Shown: positions 25,207 through 39,500 of the stretch, in pieces
Position numbering within the stretch: the first letter of the stretch is position 1
Layout: the number at the start of each line of letters is the position of its first letter
DNA from: Selaginella tamariscina
Lineage: Eukaryota; Streptophyta; Lycopodiopsida; Selaginellales; Selaginellaceae
Assembly (NCBI GenBank): GCA_003024785.1
Contig: PUQB01000017.1
Location: forward strand, 998,521-1,062,520
DNA length: 64,000 nt
Reading direction: 5' to 3'
Made by a program: the position numbers and the translations under genes
The notes under the pieces: generated by a model
Seen by the model: the letters and a program-made list of their open reading frames with translations, nothing else
Told to the model about the DNA's origin: nothing
Databases searched by the model: none

Positions 25207-26719
25207 TGTTTAGGAGATGTGGTCTAAACTGGTTTAGGGTTGGATAAGGCGATGCTCGATATATTCCCCTAAGCTAATTATAGCCCTAAAAGGTTGGTAC
25301 ATGTAACCTAAGGCGGCTGGAACAAAGGGGACTATAGCAGAGAGTACCAAGAGGTTGCTCAGGGGTAAGTCTCATGTAGGGGGCTTAAAGGTTGGGTGGT
25401 TAGCTAGGCCTCTGTTGGTGCTTTCTCTAAGCAAGTTGGTCAGCAGCCTAGGAGTTTATCAGAGCCATGTCTACTTTTGGGACTAATGAGGAGCGTTATG
25501 GAGATGATGGGTGTTACCAGGATGGGGAGTATCCTCTTGAAAACATAGATTTCACCTTGCCCGACTTGGTTCATGAGATTTGGATGTTGAATTAGAACCT
25601 CAACCAGCTTGTGGATGAGGTTCATGGATGATTGGACATTTTGGAGAGTGATCCTCAAGGGAAACACAACCGTATTCTCGAAAGGCTCCAGGTGTCAGAA
25701 TTCAATGGGGAAGGTCATGCTAATGAAGCGATTAACTAGATGGCAACAACTAGGAAGTTGTTGATGGCTTAGGGTGTTGATGAGGGGTCAGCTCTCATTA
25801 CTCTGGAAGTGGCTTTGAAAGATCGTGCTTCATGATGGCTAACACACATTCAAAATCAATGTGTAGTAGCTCAGCAACCGGCAATTGCATCACTGGTTGA
25901 GTTGAGTAGTTGTTTAGGAAGGAGTTTGCATTGATGTATGATGCCTCACATGCTCAAGTGGATCTTTGGCATTTCCAACAGACAAGGGATATGAGCCTAG
26001 AGACCTACATCGAGAAGCTAAGTCAATTACTTGTCTATGTGCCGAATTTACCAGTCGACCTCTAGAAGGATTACTTTATTGATGGTTTTCAAAGCAAGAA
26101 TATGCGAAAGCATCTCAAGGCACAAGTCCAAACTAAGGATCTCAAGGGTTTGTTCAACTATGCACGGGAGTTGTATGATGAACATAGGGAGGATCAATCT
26201 AGTTGCAAGTGGCTTGAATGCAATTCTTCTCCTATTCCAAGTGAATCTTCCAAACATCTAAAGTTTGTGTGTTGCAAAGATTTTCGGCATCTTGGAAAGG
26301 AGCGGAAGAAGACGATCATGAAATTGTTCAAGTGTTTCAACTATAGAGAAGCGGGTCACGTGCTAAGGAACTATCCAAAGTCACAAAAGGGTGGCAACAT
26401 TGGTCACTCTAAGTCTTGGTGGCGGACAATGTTCAAGAAAAGGAGACAGTGAAGAAACTGAACGAGGTAGAGCACACAGCTAGTGCATGAGCGGGAAAAA
26501 AGTTTCTTTCGATAACTGCTCGATAGTTGAACTGCATTTGGAATAAGCCAAAGGAGTAGCCTTGTTTCAAGCCAAGTGATCCTATTGCATGGACTCTTGG
26601 GAGACCGTTCGGTGAGCATTTTGATAAACAATGCTAGTTTGGACAACTTCGTGTCGGTGAAGTTGGTGGAGGAGCTCAATCTAAGTACGATACCCATGCA
26701 TCCATACGAGTTTGAGGAC

Positions 26720-29700
26720 TGTTAAAGGTAAAATATTAGGAGCATAGGACATCCTACTGTAGAGAGAATAAGGGTAGGAAGGTCTATAATAAACATGGAA
26801 GGAAAGGCTGTGAAGGAGGAAAATCCTTATCAAGAGGAAAAGGTGCGTAAGGAAAGGAAGGAAAGGCTATAAAGGAGGAAAATCCTTACCGAGAGGAAAA
26901 TGTGAGTAAGGAAAAGGAAAAGAAAAAGGAAATCTCGGAAAGGAAAAGGATGACGTGGCGAGAGGAAGGGTAGTTAAGGAGTAGTTAAGGCAAAGGAGAA
27001 GGGGTCTCCAAAAGGGTCTCCACAAGAAGTTCTAACAGGAGAAGAGGGTCTCCATTTGAAGTTCCAGCAGGAGATAGAGGTTCTCTACACTTTGTCTCTT
27101 GTATTCATGTTAGTAATGAAAGGTGCATATTATAAGATCTTATGTGTATGTATGTGTACTCTCAATGAATGGATCTAACAAGGCAATAGCTAAAATCCGT
27201 TCTTGCCCTTGACTTCGGAGACCAGTCATTGTGGCTTTGAAAGAAGGAGTTTTAATATATGTAAATGTGGAGAGTTGAAGGAAAGAAAGTGTGTAGCCTT
27301 TCTTAAAGGCTAGGAGAAAGGAAACCGGTTAAACAGGAAAAGGTGGGATTTTCGGTTTTCTTGTTTAACATTTGGCGACCACAGAGGGATTTCACCATTG
27401 TAGTGTTAGCATTCATTGAGAAAAGAGGCTAAAAAGATAGAATTCTCATTCTGAAAAAGGCTCAGAAGGTGTAGAGCCGGATGTATAAAGGAGAAGAATG
27501 AATGGAACCTTGGAGGAACCATCGTCCTGATCCAACCTTAGCTGATCAAAGGAACCAAAGGCAGGCCAATAGAGTGGCTGCCCAACAGCAACCTGAAACT
27601 GACGAAAATAGACGTCAAAATATCCTTGGTAAGATAGTAGAGAATATTGCAGAAACAATACAGAAATCTGAGGCTGATCCAGAGAATTGGAGGCAGTATC
27701 AAATAGCTGGTTTAGAGGAGACTGTGAGAGGAACAGAAGGAGTGCCTGTTCATAGACCGAGATTGCAAGGAGAAGGATCTCCTGAGAACTCCCGAAGAGG
27801 AAGGGAGGAAGGTGTAAGAGGAAATACACCAGAGCAAAGGGTTATTACAAATATGGCACTTTTCCCGGGAATGTTTGGGGTACGGTGATGTATTCCACAT
27901 TCTTTGCAGGAAAGAAAGAAAATCCGAAAAGGCACTTACAACAGTTTGAAGAGGTAGTAAACTGTATAAGGTGACGGATGCAGAAAGGCTGCTTATATTT
28001 CCACATACATTGAAAGGAAATGCCTCTGACTGGTATTATGATTTAGAAAAGGAAGTCAGAGAGGATTATAAGAAGGTTACTGATGCTTTTAAGGAGTATT
28101 TCAGAAAGGAGGAATTGCCGGAGGAACATTTAGAGAAGTTAAGGATTATCCTTCAAGGCAAAACAGAAAAATAAATGAATATACACATTTTTAAGAAACA
28201 TGAGAAAAAGTGTAAGGCATATGTAAAGATGGATGCCTTATTGCAGTGGTATAAACAAGGGTTGCTAAAACCATATAGAGATCTAGCACTTACTATCAAT
28301 GAAAAGGATAGAGAGGATCTCATTGATCAATTAAAAATATATGAGAAGAAGAGAAGGTAAATAGAAAAGATTGCAGAAGGAAAGTTGAAAATATATGGAA
28401 GAAAAGAAGAATCCTCTAAAGAAGAGGAAGAGGAAGCTGATGTAGTAAAGGTTCGTAAATATCCAATAAATAAGAAAGCATTGGCTCAAATAATGAAAAC
28501 CTTAAAGGGAATGACAGTTAAGGAGGAGATAAAGGCAAAGGTACTACTGTGGAGGAATGTAGGCTGCAACTGCCTACATGCCAAATTTGTGGAAAGGAAG
28601 GACATGTAGTCCGAAACTGCAGACATTTCCTAAACTAGAATGTGGCTGGTATAAGAGAGAGAAGGAGAATGGATGAACGTCCACCTCCGAGAAGGTTCCC
28701 ACCTAACAGGAATCGCGGGAATGATAGGAATGATAACACTATTCCTTATGAAAACAAGATATATAGGCAGAAGAAATGAAGTTTCTTATCAGAATAGGAA
28801 CAGTGGATATTATGAAAAGAAGGAATGATGTTCCTTACGAAAATAGAGAGGAGGAGAGAAAAATGGTCCATACAATGGACGACAAAAGGATACATCCTAT
28901 ATAGAAAGAAATGATAAACAATGAGGAGAAGCAAGACCTTATCAAGGTCAAAGAGGCAGAAATGAGCAATATAATCAGGTCAATAATAGACAAGACCATA
29001 GGAATTTCCTTCCCAAGTTTGTTATACATGTGGAAACAGGACATATCTCTAGGGAATGTCCTAGGTGGAATGTACAACCTCCTACTTCCACCAGAATGAC
29101 TAATGTACAACCTACAACACGACTTATTCAAATAGAGGAAGGAAATGAATATCCACCCGTTGCAAGGGCAGTTATAGCTCTTCAAATGAATGAGAAGGAA
29201 TCCTCTATGATGGAGAAGGAAAGGTAGAAACTATTCCTAACAAGAAGGAGAATTTGTTACAGGAAAAGGTAAATGAGCAGGAGAAGGATCCTGATCAGAA
29301 AGGTCAGACTGATAACAAATTAGAAGGTACAGACAAAGGTGATATATAATAAAGGTGAACAAAGTTTTTTATTATTCCATTACATGATAAAACAATGGAT
29401 TCTATATATCACCAAGCTATCAATCAGGAGGTAAAGGTCACGCTTGGACAGCTGATACAGGTAGCTCCTTACATAAGAAGAAGGAGAAGGAAAATCAATG
29501 ATCTATAATCATACTAAAAGGTATGGTAAAAAGGAAATTTTGACCTCTTGTTTTAGAAGGATGTGATTGGTTTAATGGGCTAGATAATCAGGAAGAAATA
29601 GAAATCCTGAAATCATATCCTGATTTAAAGATCTTAATATATATTGACCTCACCTAGTGCTGAAAGGAAAGAAAACTGTTCAACAGAAGAAAAACAACAG

Positions 29701-30657
29701 ACCTGGATTACATGAAAAGTTTTATAAGGCAATCCTGTATAAGATTGATTTGCAAGAACAACTTCAAAGTATAACATATGTGTATACCATAAATCCTTTA
29801 AAGCAAGTGAATATAAACACAGAAAATAAGCTAAAGGACATGAAGGAAAAACTATTCAAGAACAGGAAAAGAAAGTAAATCCTGATCCTAAGGAACAAGA
29901 TGCAAGAAAGCAAGTGCTGCAACTTAAGTACCATGAAGATCAACATCCAAAGAAAGGAATAGGATTGCCGTGAGGAACAACAACAAATAAGGAGGGGGCA
30001 GTGTTAAAGGTAAAATATTAGGAGCATAGGACATCCTACTGTAGAGAGAATAAGGGTAGGAAGGTCTGTAATAAGCATGGAAGGAAAGGCTGTGAAGGAG
30101 GAAAATCCTTACCGAAGAGGAAAAGGTGCGTAAGGAAAAGGAAGGAAAGGCTGTAAAGGAGGGAAATCCTTACCGAGAGGAAAATGTGAGTAAGGAAAAG
30201 GAAAAGGACAAGGAAAAGGAATCTCAGAAAGGAAAAGGATGACGTGGTGAGAGGAAGGGTAGTTAAGGAGTAGTTAAGGCAAAGGAGAAGGGTCTCCAAA
30301 AGGTCTCCACAAGAAGTTCTAACAGGAGAAGAGGGTCTCCATTTGAAGTTCCATCAGGAGATAGAGGTTCTCTACACTTTGTTTCTTGTATTCATGTTAG
30401 TAATAAAAGGTGCATATTATAAGATCTTGTGTGTATGTATGTGTACTCTCAATGAATGGATCTAACAAGGCATAGCCAAAATCCGTTCTTGCCCTTGACT
30501 TTGGAGACCAGTCATTGTGGCTTTAAGAGAAGGAGTTTTAATATATGTAAATGTGGAGAGTTGAAGGAAAGAAAGTGTGTAGCCTTTCTTAAAGGCTAGG
30601 AGAAAGGAAACCGGTTAAATAGGAAAAGGTGGGATTTTCCGATTTTCCTGTTTAACA
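26720..30657 (+). mobile_element. Element D: gag-only LTR retrotransposon (TR-GAG type) inside C
   Basis: The LTRs are 26720-27370 and 30002-30657, very similar to each other, with TGTTAAA...TTTAACA ends. The flanks are AGGAC and GGGAC, a 5-bp target duplication with one change. TTTGGCGACCACAG follows the 5' LTR as a tRNA-type primer site, and a purine tract (AAGGAGGGGG) precedes the 3' LTR. The 2.6-kb interior encodes gag-like protein only, including a capsid-like stretch near 27970-28170 and two CCHC zinc knuckles near 28570-28620 and 29010-29070. I found no protease, reverse transcriptase or integrase words. The gag is broken in several places. It is a non-autonomous element that would have needed enzymes supplied by a relative. 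Confidence 0.8.
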
Positions 30658-31559
30658 GGGACTAGCAACTACTACGCAGGGCTGGATCATGTGTTTGAGA
30701 ATGTGTAGTTGATTGTCAAGAAGACTCAGCTTGAGGAGACATTCTACCTTGTAGATCTCAGACGATTTGACTTCATCCTTGAAATGTTTGATTTCTTGCC
30801 AAGCTAAGTGTCAAGCCACGATCCAGGAACCAGGAAGAAAACAGGATTCCAAGGACATGAAGGCTTGACTCAGGAACAGGACCGAGAGCAGGACATGAAC
30901 TAGAAATAGGAACAGGACGGATCTAGGAGCAAGACAGGATCAGGATAGGATCCGGGAGCAAGACAGGAAAGCGCAGGACAAAGATCCAGGAACAAGACAG
31001 GAACAGGACAGGATCCCGGAGTAGGACAGGATCCAGGAGCAAGACAGGAAACAGGAGCGAGACAGGAAAAAGACAAGAACAGACAAGACGAGATTGATCG
31101 TAGTAAGACTGGTGTTGATAGTAACTGATTGTACAACAATTAGGTCGGAGCTTTTATGCTCACAACTCCAAGAGCTAATCTAGGCATGAGTGCTAAAAGT
31201 GGTTGCATGCATGCAAAAGTGATTGCATGCATGCAGAGGCTAAGATGAGTCCACATGTCCCTTATCCTCTAGGCATATCCTGTGGCATATCCTGTAGGAA
31301 TATCCTGCAACCGAATCCTGTGTCCGGAATCCTGGTAGGAATATCCTGTAGGAAATCCTGCAACCCATATCCTGTATCCGGAATCCTGTAGGAAAGTCCT
31401 GCAACCCATGTCCTGTATCCGGAATCCTGTATTCTGTATCGGGTCGTGACAGCACCTCCTCCCTAAAGACGAGTTCCACGAGTCTTGGGACCTGGTTTAG
31501 CAGGATAATGCCGATGGAAGGCAGCAACCTTGGAAGAAGCATGGAGTAAGTTGGATGCA

Positions 31560-34500
31560 GGTTCCCAAGTGCGATCAGTAGGCAGGTACCCTTTCCAATC
31601 CACCAAGTATTGGAGTTGGTGACGATGAAGACGAGAGTCAAGGATGGCTGCACTTCGTACTCAGGTTCCGTGTCAATGACCACAGGAGGGGGAGGAGAAG
31701 AAACACGACCGGAAGAGAAGAAGGATGATACGGCTCCAACAAAGAGGTGTGAAACACAGGATGAAGTTTCACCGTGGATGGTAACTCGAGTCGGAAAGCT
31801 ACAGGATTTACCTCCGCCACGATCCTATAAGGGCCCAATCGTTGAAAATCCAACTTAGAAGAAGGCCTGTTGGTGCGAATGTGTCGACGAAGAAGCCACA
31901 CGAGATCACCAATCTTGTATGCAGGTGCCGGCTGACGGTGAGCATCAGCATGATGCTTGTATCGTTCCTGTGCCTGTTGAAGATGAACCTGGAGATCATC
32001 CTGTACCTGCCGAAGATGCTGAAGACGATCCTGTACTGCAGGAGCGGAAGAAGGAGAAGCGGGAGGAGCAAAGTCAAAACGTGGATGGTGGCCTGTAAGA
32101 GCAAAGAAAGGTGTCTGTCCTGTAGATGCGTGGATGGAGTTGTTGTAGGCAAACTCCGCCATTGGAAGGAGGTCCAACCAGTTGTCCTGCTGGTAACTGA
32201 TGAAGCAACGAAGATACTGTTCTAAGGTCTGAATTGTGCGTTCGGACTGCCCATCGGTTTGTGGGTGATATCCTGAAGAAAGATCCGCTTTGACCTGTAG
32301 ACTCCGAAGAAGCTCTCGCCAAAACTTGGACATGAATTGTGGACCTCGATCGGAAACAATGCTCTCAGGAAGACCATGATGTCGGAACACCTCGCGGATC
32401 ACCAACTCGGCAGTTGTCTGACCTGTAGCTGTCTTGTTGCAGGGTAGGAAATGAGCCTGCTTGGTGAAACGGTCAACCACCACAAGAACTGCATCAAATC
32501 CACGAGAAGGAGGAAGATCTGTGAGGAAATCCATAGAAATGGATCTCCAAGGAGCAGACGGAACAGGAAGAGGACGAAGAAGACCAGAGGGTGCATGATG
32601 AGGCATCTTCGACCTGCTACAAGTGTCACAACTCCGTACAAACCTCTCCACAAAACCTCGCAACCCAGGCCACCAATAGTTGCGAGTCACCAATCCACTG
32701 TCTTGGCCACACCAAAATGTCCTGTAGCCGGGGTATCATGACAATCCTGTACCACACGAGTCCTGGAAATACCAACAGGAACGTACAGGAGACCTTCCCG
32801 GTACAGGAGTCCATCCTGTATGGTGAACAGGTTGTAGTCTGGACGGGAACTGGAGGAAGAGGAACTTGCAACGTCAGGATGAATGTGTGAGAACACATTC
32901 TTTGCCAAGTCGTCTGTAGCCAACTGCGAACGGACGTCCTGTAGGAGTGTTGAATTTGCTGGAGCCTGATGAACCTGCAGTGCCGCAAGCCGGAAACGAT
33001 CAGGACCCAACAACACTTGCCTTTGACAGTCAAATGCAGGATCGCCCGGGCTTGGTGCAAGGTAAGAGCGCCTAGACAATGCGTCCGCCTTGCCATTCCG
33101 AAAGCCGGGCCTGTAGACGATGACGAAGTCAAAACGTGATAGGAACTCTGCCCACCTAGCCTGTCGCCGACTGAGGACCCGAACCGTTTGAAAGTACTCC
33201 AGGTTCTTGTGATCCGTAAGAACTTGTACAGGATGTGCAGCACCTTCCAGGAAATGCCGCCACTCCTCAAACGAATCCACAATGGCCTTGAGTTCCTTGT
33301 CATGAATCTCGTAGTTGATCTCCGCCGACAGGAACTTACGAGAGTGAAAGCTACAGGATGAAGCAACTTGTCCTCTCCAACTTGCGATAGCGGATCCTAC
33401 TGCAAAATCCGAGGCATCTGCTTCAATGAAGAAAGGATGAGAAGGGTCAGGATGTGCTAAAATCGGAGCTGTCGTGAAAACGTCCTTGAGTGTTGTGAAC
33501 GCGTGTTCCGCCTTGTCGGACCAAGAGAAAAGTCCTGTGCGCTTGGTGAGTTCTGTGAGTGGAAGTACACGCTTGGAGAAGTCCTGTATGAACCGCCTGT
33601 AGAAGTTTGCAAAGCCAAGGAAACATTGTACATCTCGTACCGACTTGGGCCTCTCCCACTCCACGATGGTCTTCACCTTGTGCATGTCCATGGAAACGCC
33701 AGCAGGAGAGACGATGTAGCCCAAGAACTCCACCGAATCCCTATCGAAAAAACACTTCTCCAACTTCGCGTACAGGCCATGCTCGCGAAGCCGCTCTAAA
33801 ACTAGTCGTACATGCTTGTCATGTGCCGCCTGGTCCTTGGAGAAAATCAAGATGTCGTCGAGGTAGATCACCACAAACTGGTCCAAGAAGTCACGGAAAA
33901 TGTCGTTCACCATGTGTTGGAACACGCTAGGGCATTGGTAAGGCCGAAAGGCATTACCGTGTACTCAAAATGTCCATACCTTGTACGAAAGGCAGTCTTC
34001 CACTCATCGCCGGGACGAATCCGTACAAGGTTGTAGGCTCCTCGTAAGTCGATCTTCGTGAACACCTTTGCTCCTCGCAGCCGATCGAGAAGTTCCGGGA
34101 TCAATGGCAACGGGTACCGATTCCGAATGGTGACTTGATTCAAACCCCTGTAGTCCACAACCAAACGTAAACTCCCATCCTTCTTCTTGACAAAGAAGAT
34201 AGGAGCTCCTGCAGGGGACTTTGAGTGACGAATGAAGCCGGATGCCAAGTTGTCCTCGATGTACTGACGAAGAACCTCCAACTCTGTGGGTGACAATGCA
34301 TAAATCGGTCCGAATGGTGGAGTCTTTCCTTCCGCAAGATCAATAGGACAGTCGTAGGACCTGTGAACAGGAAGAACTGCAGCCTTGTGCTTGTCAAAAA
34401 CGTCCTTAAAGTCGTGGTACTTGGATGGTAGGGAAGAAGGAGGAGAAGGAGAAGGAGAAGGAGAAAAAACAGGGGAGTCGGATACAGGAAAGGTAGAAGA

Positions 34501-35442
34501 GGACGTAGGAGTTACTTGAAAGGCAAAAAGGTGGAAGGGAGCAGGATCAGTGGCGAGTTCATGCATGGTAGTGGTAAGAACTCGGAGAGGAGAAGGAGGG
34601 AGCTGTGACTGAAAAAGAGGAAGGATCTTGGGGGATGGAACAGAAGCAGGGTAACAGAAAGAAGCAGGATTGGAAAAAACCTGTGTGGGTGTTGATGAGT
34701 GTACAGGATTGGAAGAATCCTGTACAGGAGTCCGTGGTTGCGCAAGAGTGGAAGAAGCCTGCGAATGTGCTGACGAATCAACAGGAGGTGGATCCTGTTG
34801 AGGAGGAACCTTCGACACTGATACAGGATTGGAAGAACCCTGTACAGGACACCGCAAACTTACAGGAGTGGAGAGAGCCTGCGGATGTGCTGAGGAACTG
34901 ATATGAGGTGAATCCTGTCGAGGAGGAGTCTTCAACACTGGTACAGGAACAGGCACGGTCAATCCTGTAGCTTGTACTGCCTCAGATACTAAGGATGTAT
35001 CCTGCACACAGGAAGGTACAGGATTGATCCTAGCTGTTGGAGAGGAAAACGTGAGCGTCCTAGACCTCCAGTCGATCTGCGGATTTGCAACAACGAACCA
35101 TGGCATGCCCAAAATGATGGGAGTCGACCGAGTCTTGATCAAGTTGAAGGAAATTGAACAGTTGAATGTGCCATACCTGCAGGAGAGAGGTTCGGTAGCA
35201 TGGGTAACTGCGCCAGAAGCAATTAGACGCCCATCGGCCACCTCTACAGGAACTGCACGCTTCAACTTCACCACCGAAATGCCATGTTGAGTTGCAAACG
35301 TGTCATCCATGAAGCATGCATTTGCACCAGTGTCTAACAAGGCAAACTCCATGAGCTCTCGATTATTAAGATGAATGTGTACAGGAAACTTAAGTGATGG
35401 GATGGTATGAGCAGCACCAATGGAGCCTGCACCTACGTCCAA
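31560..35442 (-). pseudogene. pol: Pol region of element B
   Basis: Domains in order on the minus strand: aspartic protease ([13 protein letters not shown]) near 35345-35300, reverse transcriptase about 34300-33650 with [10 protein letters not shown] near 33870-33840, RNase H about 33470-33050 (TDHKNLEYF, GKADALSRR), integrase zinc finger about 32700-32590 (CDTCSRSKMPHH), integrase core to about 32250 ([12 protein letters not shown]), and a chromodomain near 31675-31560. The chromodomain places it with the chromoviruses. A few breaks; treated as a fossil. Confidence 0.85.
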
Positions 35443-35453
35443 CTTCGCGGCTC

Positions 35454-36434
35454 CTAGACGAAGTGGACATTGGAGTTTTCCGACTGAACTTCAGCTTCAA
35501 CTTCACTTCGCGTCTTGAAGTTCCTGGCTTTAATAGGACAATCTGCCACCTTGTGTCCTGCTCCACCACAATACAAGCACAGGTTCTCACTGCGACGACG
35601 TTGCTTCTCAGCAGCGGAAAGAGAGCCACGCTTGGATTTCTCAACCTCCATAGGAACTACTCCAGAAGGTGGTGCAGGAACATGTACCACAGCTGCAGGA
35701 TTGGTTTGCAGGAACTGCTGACGGGATCTTTCCTGACGACGCTCGAACAAACGGTTGTCGCAACGAACAGCTTGTTGCATGATCTCCGCTAATGTTTGGG
35801 CATCCGGTAACGTAAGGAGAAGGTCCTTCACGTCGTCCCTCAACCCAAAACGGAAGTGTTCGATCAATGCAGTCTCGTCCCATGGAATGTTCGTGCAAAG
35901 TTGCTGAAATTCGGATGCATAGACGGAAGCTGGTCGGGATCCTTGAGTGAGCTTCCGTAACTTCGTGCATGCAGAACGGTACTTATCAGGATCTCCAAAA
36001 CAGGCTTCAAAGGCAGCCACGAAACCTTCAAAGTCTTCCATCAATGGATCGTCACGCTCCAGCAAGGGGGCAACCCAAGCCCGTGGAGATCCACTTAGTA
36101 AGGATGCCAAAAGACCCACCTTTTGAGCATCAGTCGAGTAGCGCCGTGGTTGCATACGGATCAAGAGCCGGATCTGATTCAGGAAACCTTGGAAATCGGC
36201 ACGATTACCACTGAACTTCTCTGGCATGCTAACCTTCGGCTCCGAAGAAAAGTTTGATGAAGAGGGAACCACCGATGCCTGGGAGAGAGCCTGCGCAGCA
36301 GCCTTGGAGGATGCATCAGCAGCTGCATGTGCCGCAGTGGTGGAACCTTGCAGGTCGGTGACCACTTGGCGCAAAGTGGCCAGCTCATGAAGTAGCATTT
36401 GGTGCTCGCGTTGAAAACGCTCAAAATCAGCCAT
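35454..36434 (-). CDS. gag: Gag of element B
   Basis: A 326-codon open frame starting [20 protein letters not shown]. It has a coiled-coil-like N-terminus, a Ty3-type capsid region (e.g. [22 protein letters not shown]) and one CCHC zinc knuckle ([14 protein letters not shown]) near residue 300. The same protein, less well kept, is present in F, E and A. The role is particle formation and RNA packaging, inferred from the family. Confidence 0.85.
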   Translation of the reverse strand: MADFERFQREHQMLLHELATLRQVVTDLQGSTTAAHAAADASSKAAAQALSQASVVPSSSNFSSEPKVSMPEKFSGNRADFQGFLNQIRLLIRMQPRRYSTDAQKVGLLASLLSGSPRAWVAPLLERDDPLMEDFEGFVAAFEACFGDPDKYRSACTKLRKLTQGSRPASVYASEFQQLCTNIPWDETALIEHFRFGLRDDVKDLLLTLPDAQTLAEIMQQAVRCDNRLFERRQERSRQQFLQTNPAAVVHVPAPPSGVVPMEVEKSKRGSLSAAEKQRRRSENLCLYCGGAGHKVADCPIKARNFKTRSEVEAEVQSENSNVHFV

Positions 36435-36511
36435 GATCTAGGAAAGAAAAAAGGAGGAAAATGAAGGAAAGAATCAAGAAAAAGGTAGCTGGAAAACGGA
36501 GAACTATGAAG

Positions 36512-36524
36512 CAGTTACTATCAA
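36512..36524 (-). promoter_or_regulatory. Predicted self-priming site of element B
   Basis: On the minus strand this reads TTGATAGTAACTG, two bases inside the 5' LTR. It is the exact reverse complement of CAGTTACTATCAA, which on the minus strand occupies 36851-36839 within the LTR, about 30 nt after the TATA-like box (36881-36875). See findings. Confidence 0.6.
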
Positions 36525-39500
36525 ACTGTCAAGCCACGATCCAGGAACCAGGAAGAAACAGGATTCCAAGGACAGAAGGCTTGACTCAGGAACAGGACCG
36601 AGAGCAGGACAGGAACTAGGAATAGGAACAGGACGGATCTAGGAGCAAGACAGGATCAGGATAGGATCCGGGAGCAAGACAGGAAAGCAGGACAGGATCC
36701 AGGAACAAGACAGGAACAGGACAGGATCCCGGAGCAGGACAGGATCCAGGACAGGACAGGAAACAGGAGCGAGACAGGAACAGGACAGGAAACAAGACAA
36801 GAACAAGACAAGACAGATTGATCGTAGTAAGACTGGTGTTGATAGTAACTGATTGTACAACAATTAGGTCGGAGCTTTTATGCTCACAACTCCAAGAGCT
36901 AATCTAGGCATGATGCAAAAGTGGTTGCATGCATGCAAAAGTGATTGCATGCATGCAGAGGCTAAGATGAGTCCACATGTCCCTTATCCTCTAGGCATAT
37001 CCTGTGGCATATCCTTAGGATATCTGTAGGAATATCCTGCAACCGAATCCTGTGTCCGGAATCCTGGTAGGAATATCCTGTAGGAAAGTCCTGCAACCCA
37101 TATCCTGTATCCGGAATCCTGTAGGAAAGTCCTGCAACCCATGTCCTGTATCCGGAATCCTGTATTCTGTATCGGGTCGTGACACTAAGAAGGTTGAGTT
37201 TTGACTTAAGGGGGAGAAGGTCGTCTGGTTTGGTGAAGACGTGAAAAGTCCTTGTCATATGTTGTTTGCTACAACATAAAGTGCGTTATGCAGAATAAAG
37301 TTGATCAGACGTTTTTGATGTATATCAAGGTGTTAGATAGTGATTCTACACTTTGTGGTGAACATCTTGTGGAAGTTGAGGTGGAGGAATTTGTGGATGT
37401 GTTCCCTGAAGGAAACTGCCATGAGGGTTGCCTCCATGATGGAGAGTGGAGCATGAGATTCAGCTGGAGCCTGGTATGAAAGCAATGTATCGGCGGCCAT
37501 ACGTCTCAATCATGTTGAGGAGACAGAGGTGAAGCAGCAAGTGCTAGAGCTTCTGGAGTTTGGCCACATCCAACCTAGCAAGAGTTCTTTTAACGCACCC
37601 GTTTTGCTTGTTTGCAAGAAGGATGGAACTATGCGAATGTGCATTGACTATCGGGCACTAAACAAGAAAAAGGTGAAGGACAAGATGTCGATGCCTTTGG
37701 TGGACGACGTGCTTGGACGACTTGGAAAGGCATAGATCTTCACAAAGATTGATCTAAGGAGTGGCTACCATTAGATCGCTATGGCCAAGGCAGAAATATC
37801 AAAGACAGCATTTAGTACTAGCTTTGAGCATTTTGAGTTTATTGTGATGCCATTTATTTGTACTAGCTTTGAGCATTTTGAGTTTATTGTGATGCCATTT
37901 GGGCTCTCCTGCCACGTTTACGAGGTTGATGATGCAAGTCTTTGGTAGGTATCTGAATGACTTCATGGTCATCTTCCAAGATGATATTCTCATCTATAGT
38001 GTGAATTTGGCTGAGCATCAAGTGCATTTGCACAACTGTTGCGCAATCACAAGTTGTATGCTAAGAAAAGCAAGTGCGTCTTTGCTCATGAGGAGGTGCA
38101 GTATTTGGGACATATCATGACGTCTCAAGGCATTAAAGTGGACCCTAAGAAGGTGGCAGCGATCCAGCAATGGCTAGTCCCTACGAACGTGTCTGAGTTG
38201 CAGATGTTTCTAGGTATGGCTTGGTATTTTCACAAGTTTGTCAAGGATTTTGCAGATGTTGCCATTTGTTTGACATGGCTTCTAAAGAAATTGGTTGCTT
38301 GTGAATGGGGTTTGGCTCAAGCATTTGAAGCACGCGTTGGCTTTGGACACTAGTGTTGGGGATTGTTTGATCCGAGTCTTCCTTATGAAGTAATGTGCGA
38401 TGCTAGCAAACTTGATATTGGCAAAGTGCTCTTGCAGGAAGGACATCTAGTGACTTACGAAAGTCAGACTTTGAATCCTATCGAGCAAAAATATTCCATG
38501 TATGAGCAGGAGTTGTTGGCAATTGTGCATGCTTAGGCTCTAGCAACACTAACTTTTTGGGGCTCAATTTATGGTATTCACATATCACAAGCCATTGGTC
38601 TACTTGTTTACTCAGTCAGAACTAAATACTCAACAAGCTCGATGGATGGTCGAGCTCAATCATTTTCCGATTGTGCACAAGGATGGAAAGGAAAACGCGG
38701 TTGCAAATGCATTGTCTCGAATTCCAAAAATTGTTGTGGGCATGTTTCAGTCAAAGATGTGCTTGACTTTGACCCAAGTTGTCAATGAATTTCATCAGAT
38801 GGTGTTGCAAGCCTAGGCTCAAGATTCAACTACTCACAAGCAGAGTCTTCATGTTGAATATCCCTTCTTGCTTGAAGATGGCATGCTCTATTATAAAGGT
38901 CGAGTTTATCTTCCTCGTTTGGACGTGTTGATACAGTAAGTCTTGAATTACTATCACGATCGGTGACACTTTGGGGGAGGAAGACATATGAGTTGATCAA
39001 TCAAAGGTTCTATTGGGATAACATGAAGTCGGACATTTTGGAATACTTCAAGACATGCGGACTTGTCAGCAAGTGAAGGACCACATGTGAAACCTGCAGG
39101 TTTGTTGAGCCATTGCCTATCCTCAGAAGCGATGGAGCAGCATCTATCACCTGTTCGCCTCGGACTCAGCGGCAAAATCAGCATGTGTGGGTGCTCGACC
39201 AGCTGATGAAGTATGTACGCCTTATTCCTCTGAGGAATGTGTTGACTATGGACTTGGTATTGGTTTATCTGGAACGTGTGTTTCAGGTTTTAATTTGCCA
39301 GACGAGATTGTCAGACAGGGATCCAAAGTTCACTATCGATGTGTGGAGAGGCTTGCAAAGCAGATGAACATCAAGCTCAAGTTAAGTAGTGGTGATCACC
39401 CTGAGATGGATGGCCAAACCAAGAGAGTTAACTAGTGGTCAAGGATATGTTTGCGTTATAGTGTGAGTCAAAGGCAAGGTCAATGGGATTAATATCTATT

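Larger units (their letters stand above)
30809..37184 (-). mobile_element. Element B: young Ty3/gypsy chromovirus, minus strand, inside C
   Basis: The LTRs are 36527-37184 (5') and 30809-31451 (3'), starting TGTCACGACC and ending GGCTTGACA. They are flanked by a perfect 5-bp target duplication CTAAG (30804-30808 and 37185-37189). In minus-strand order: gag 36434-35454, then protease (DTGA), reverse transcriptase (YLDD), RNase H, integrase and a chromodomain ending near 31560. A purine tract lies at 31452-31470. LTR differences are few and mostly small indels, so it is among the youngest insertions here. The coding part is nearly whole, with only about three breaks. Confidence 0.93.
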
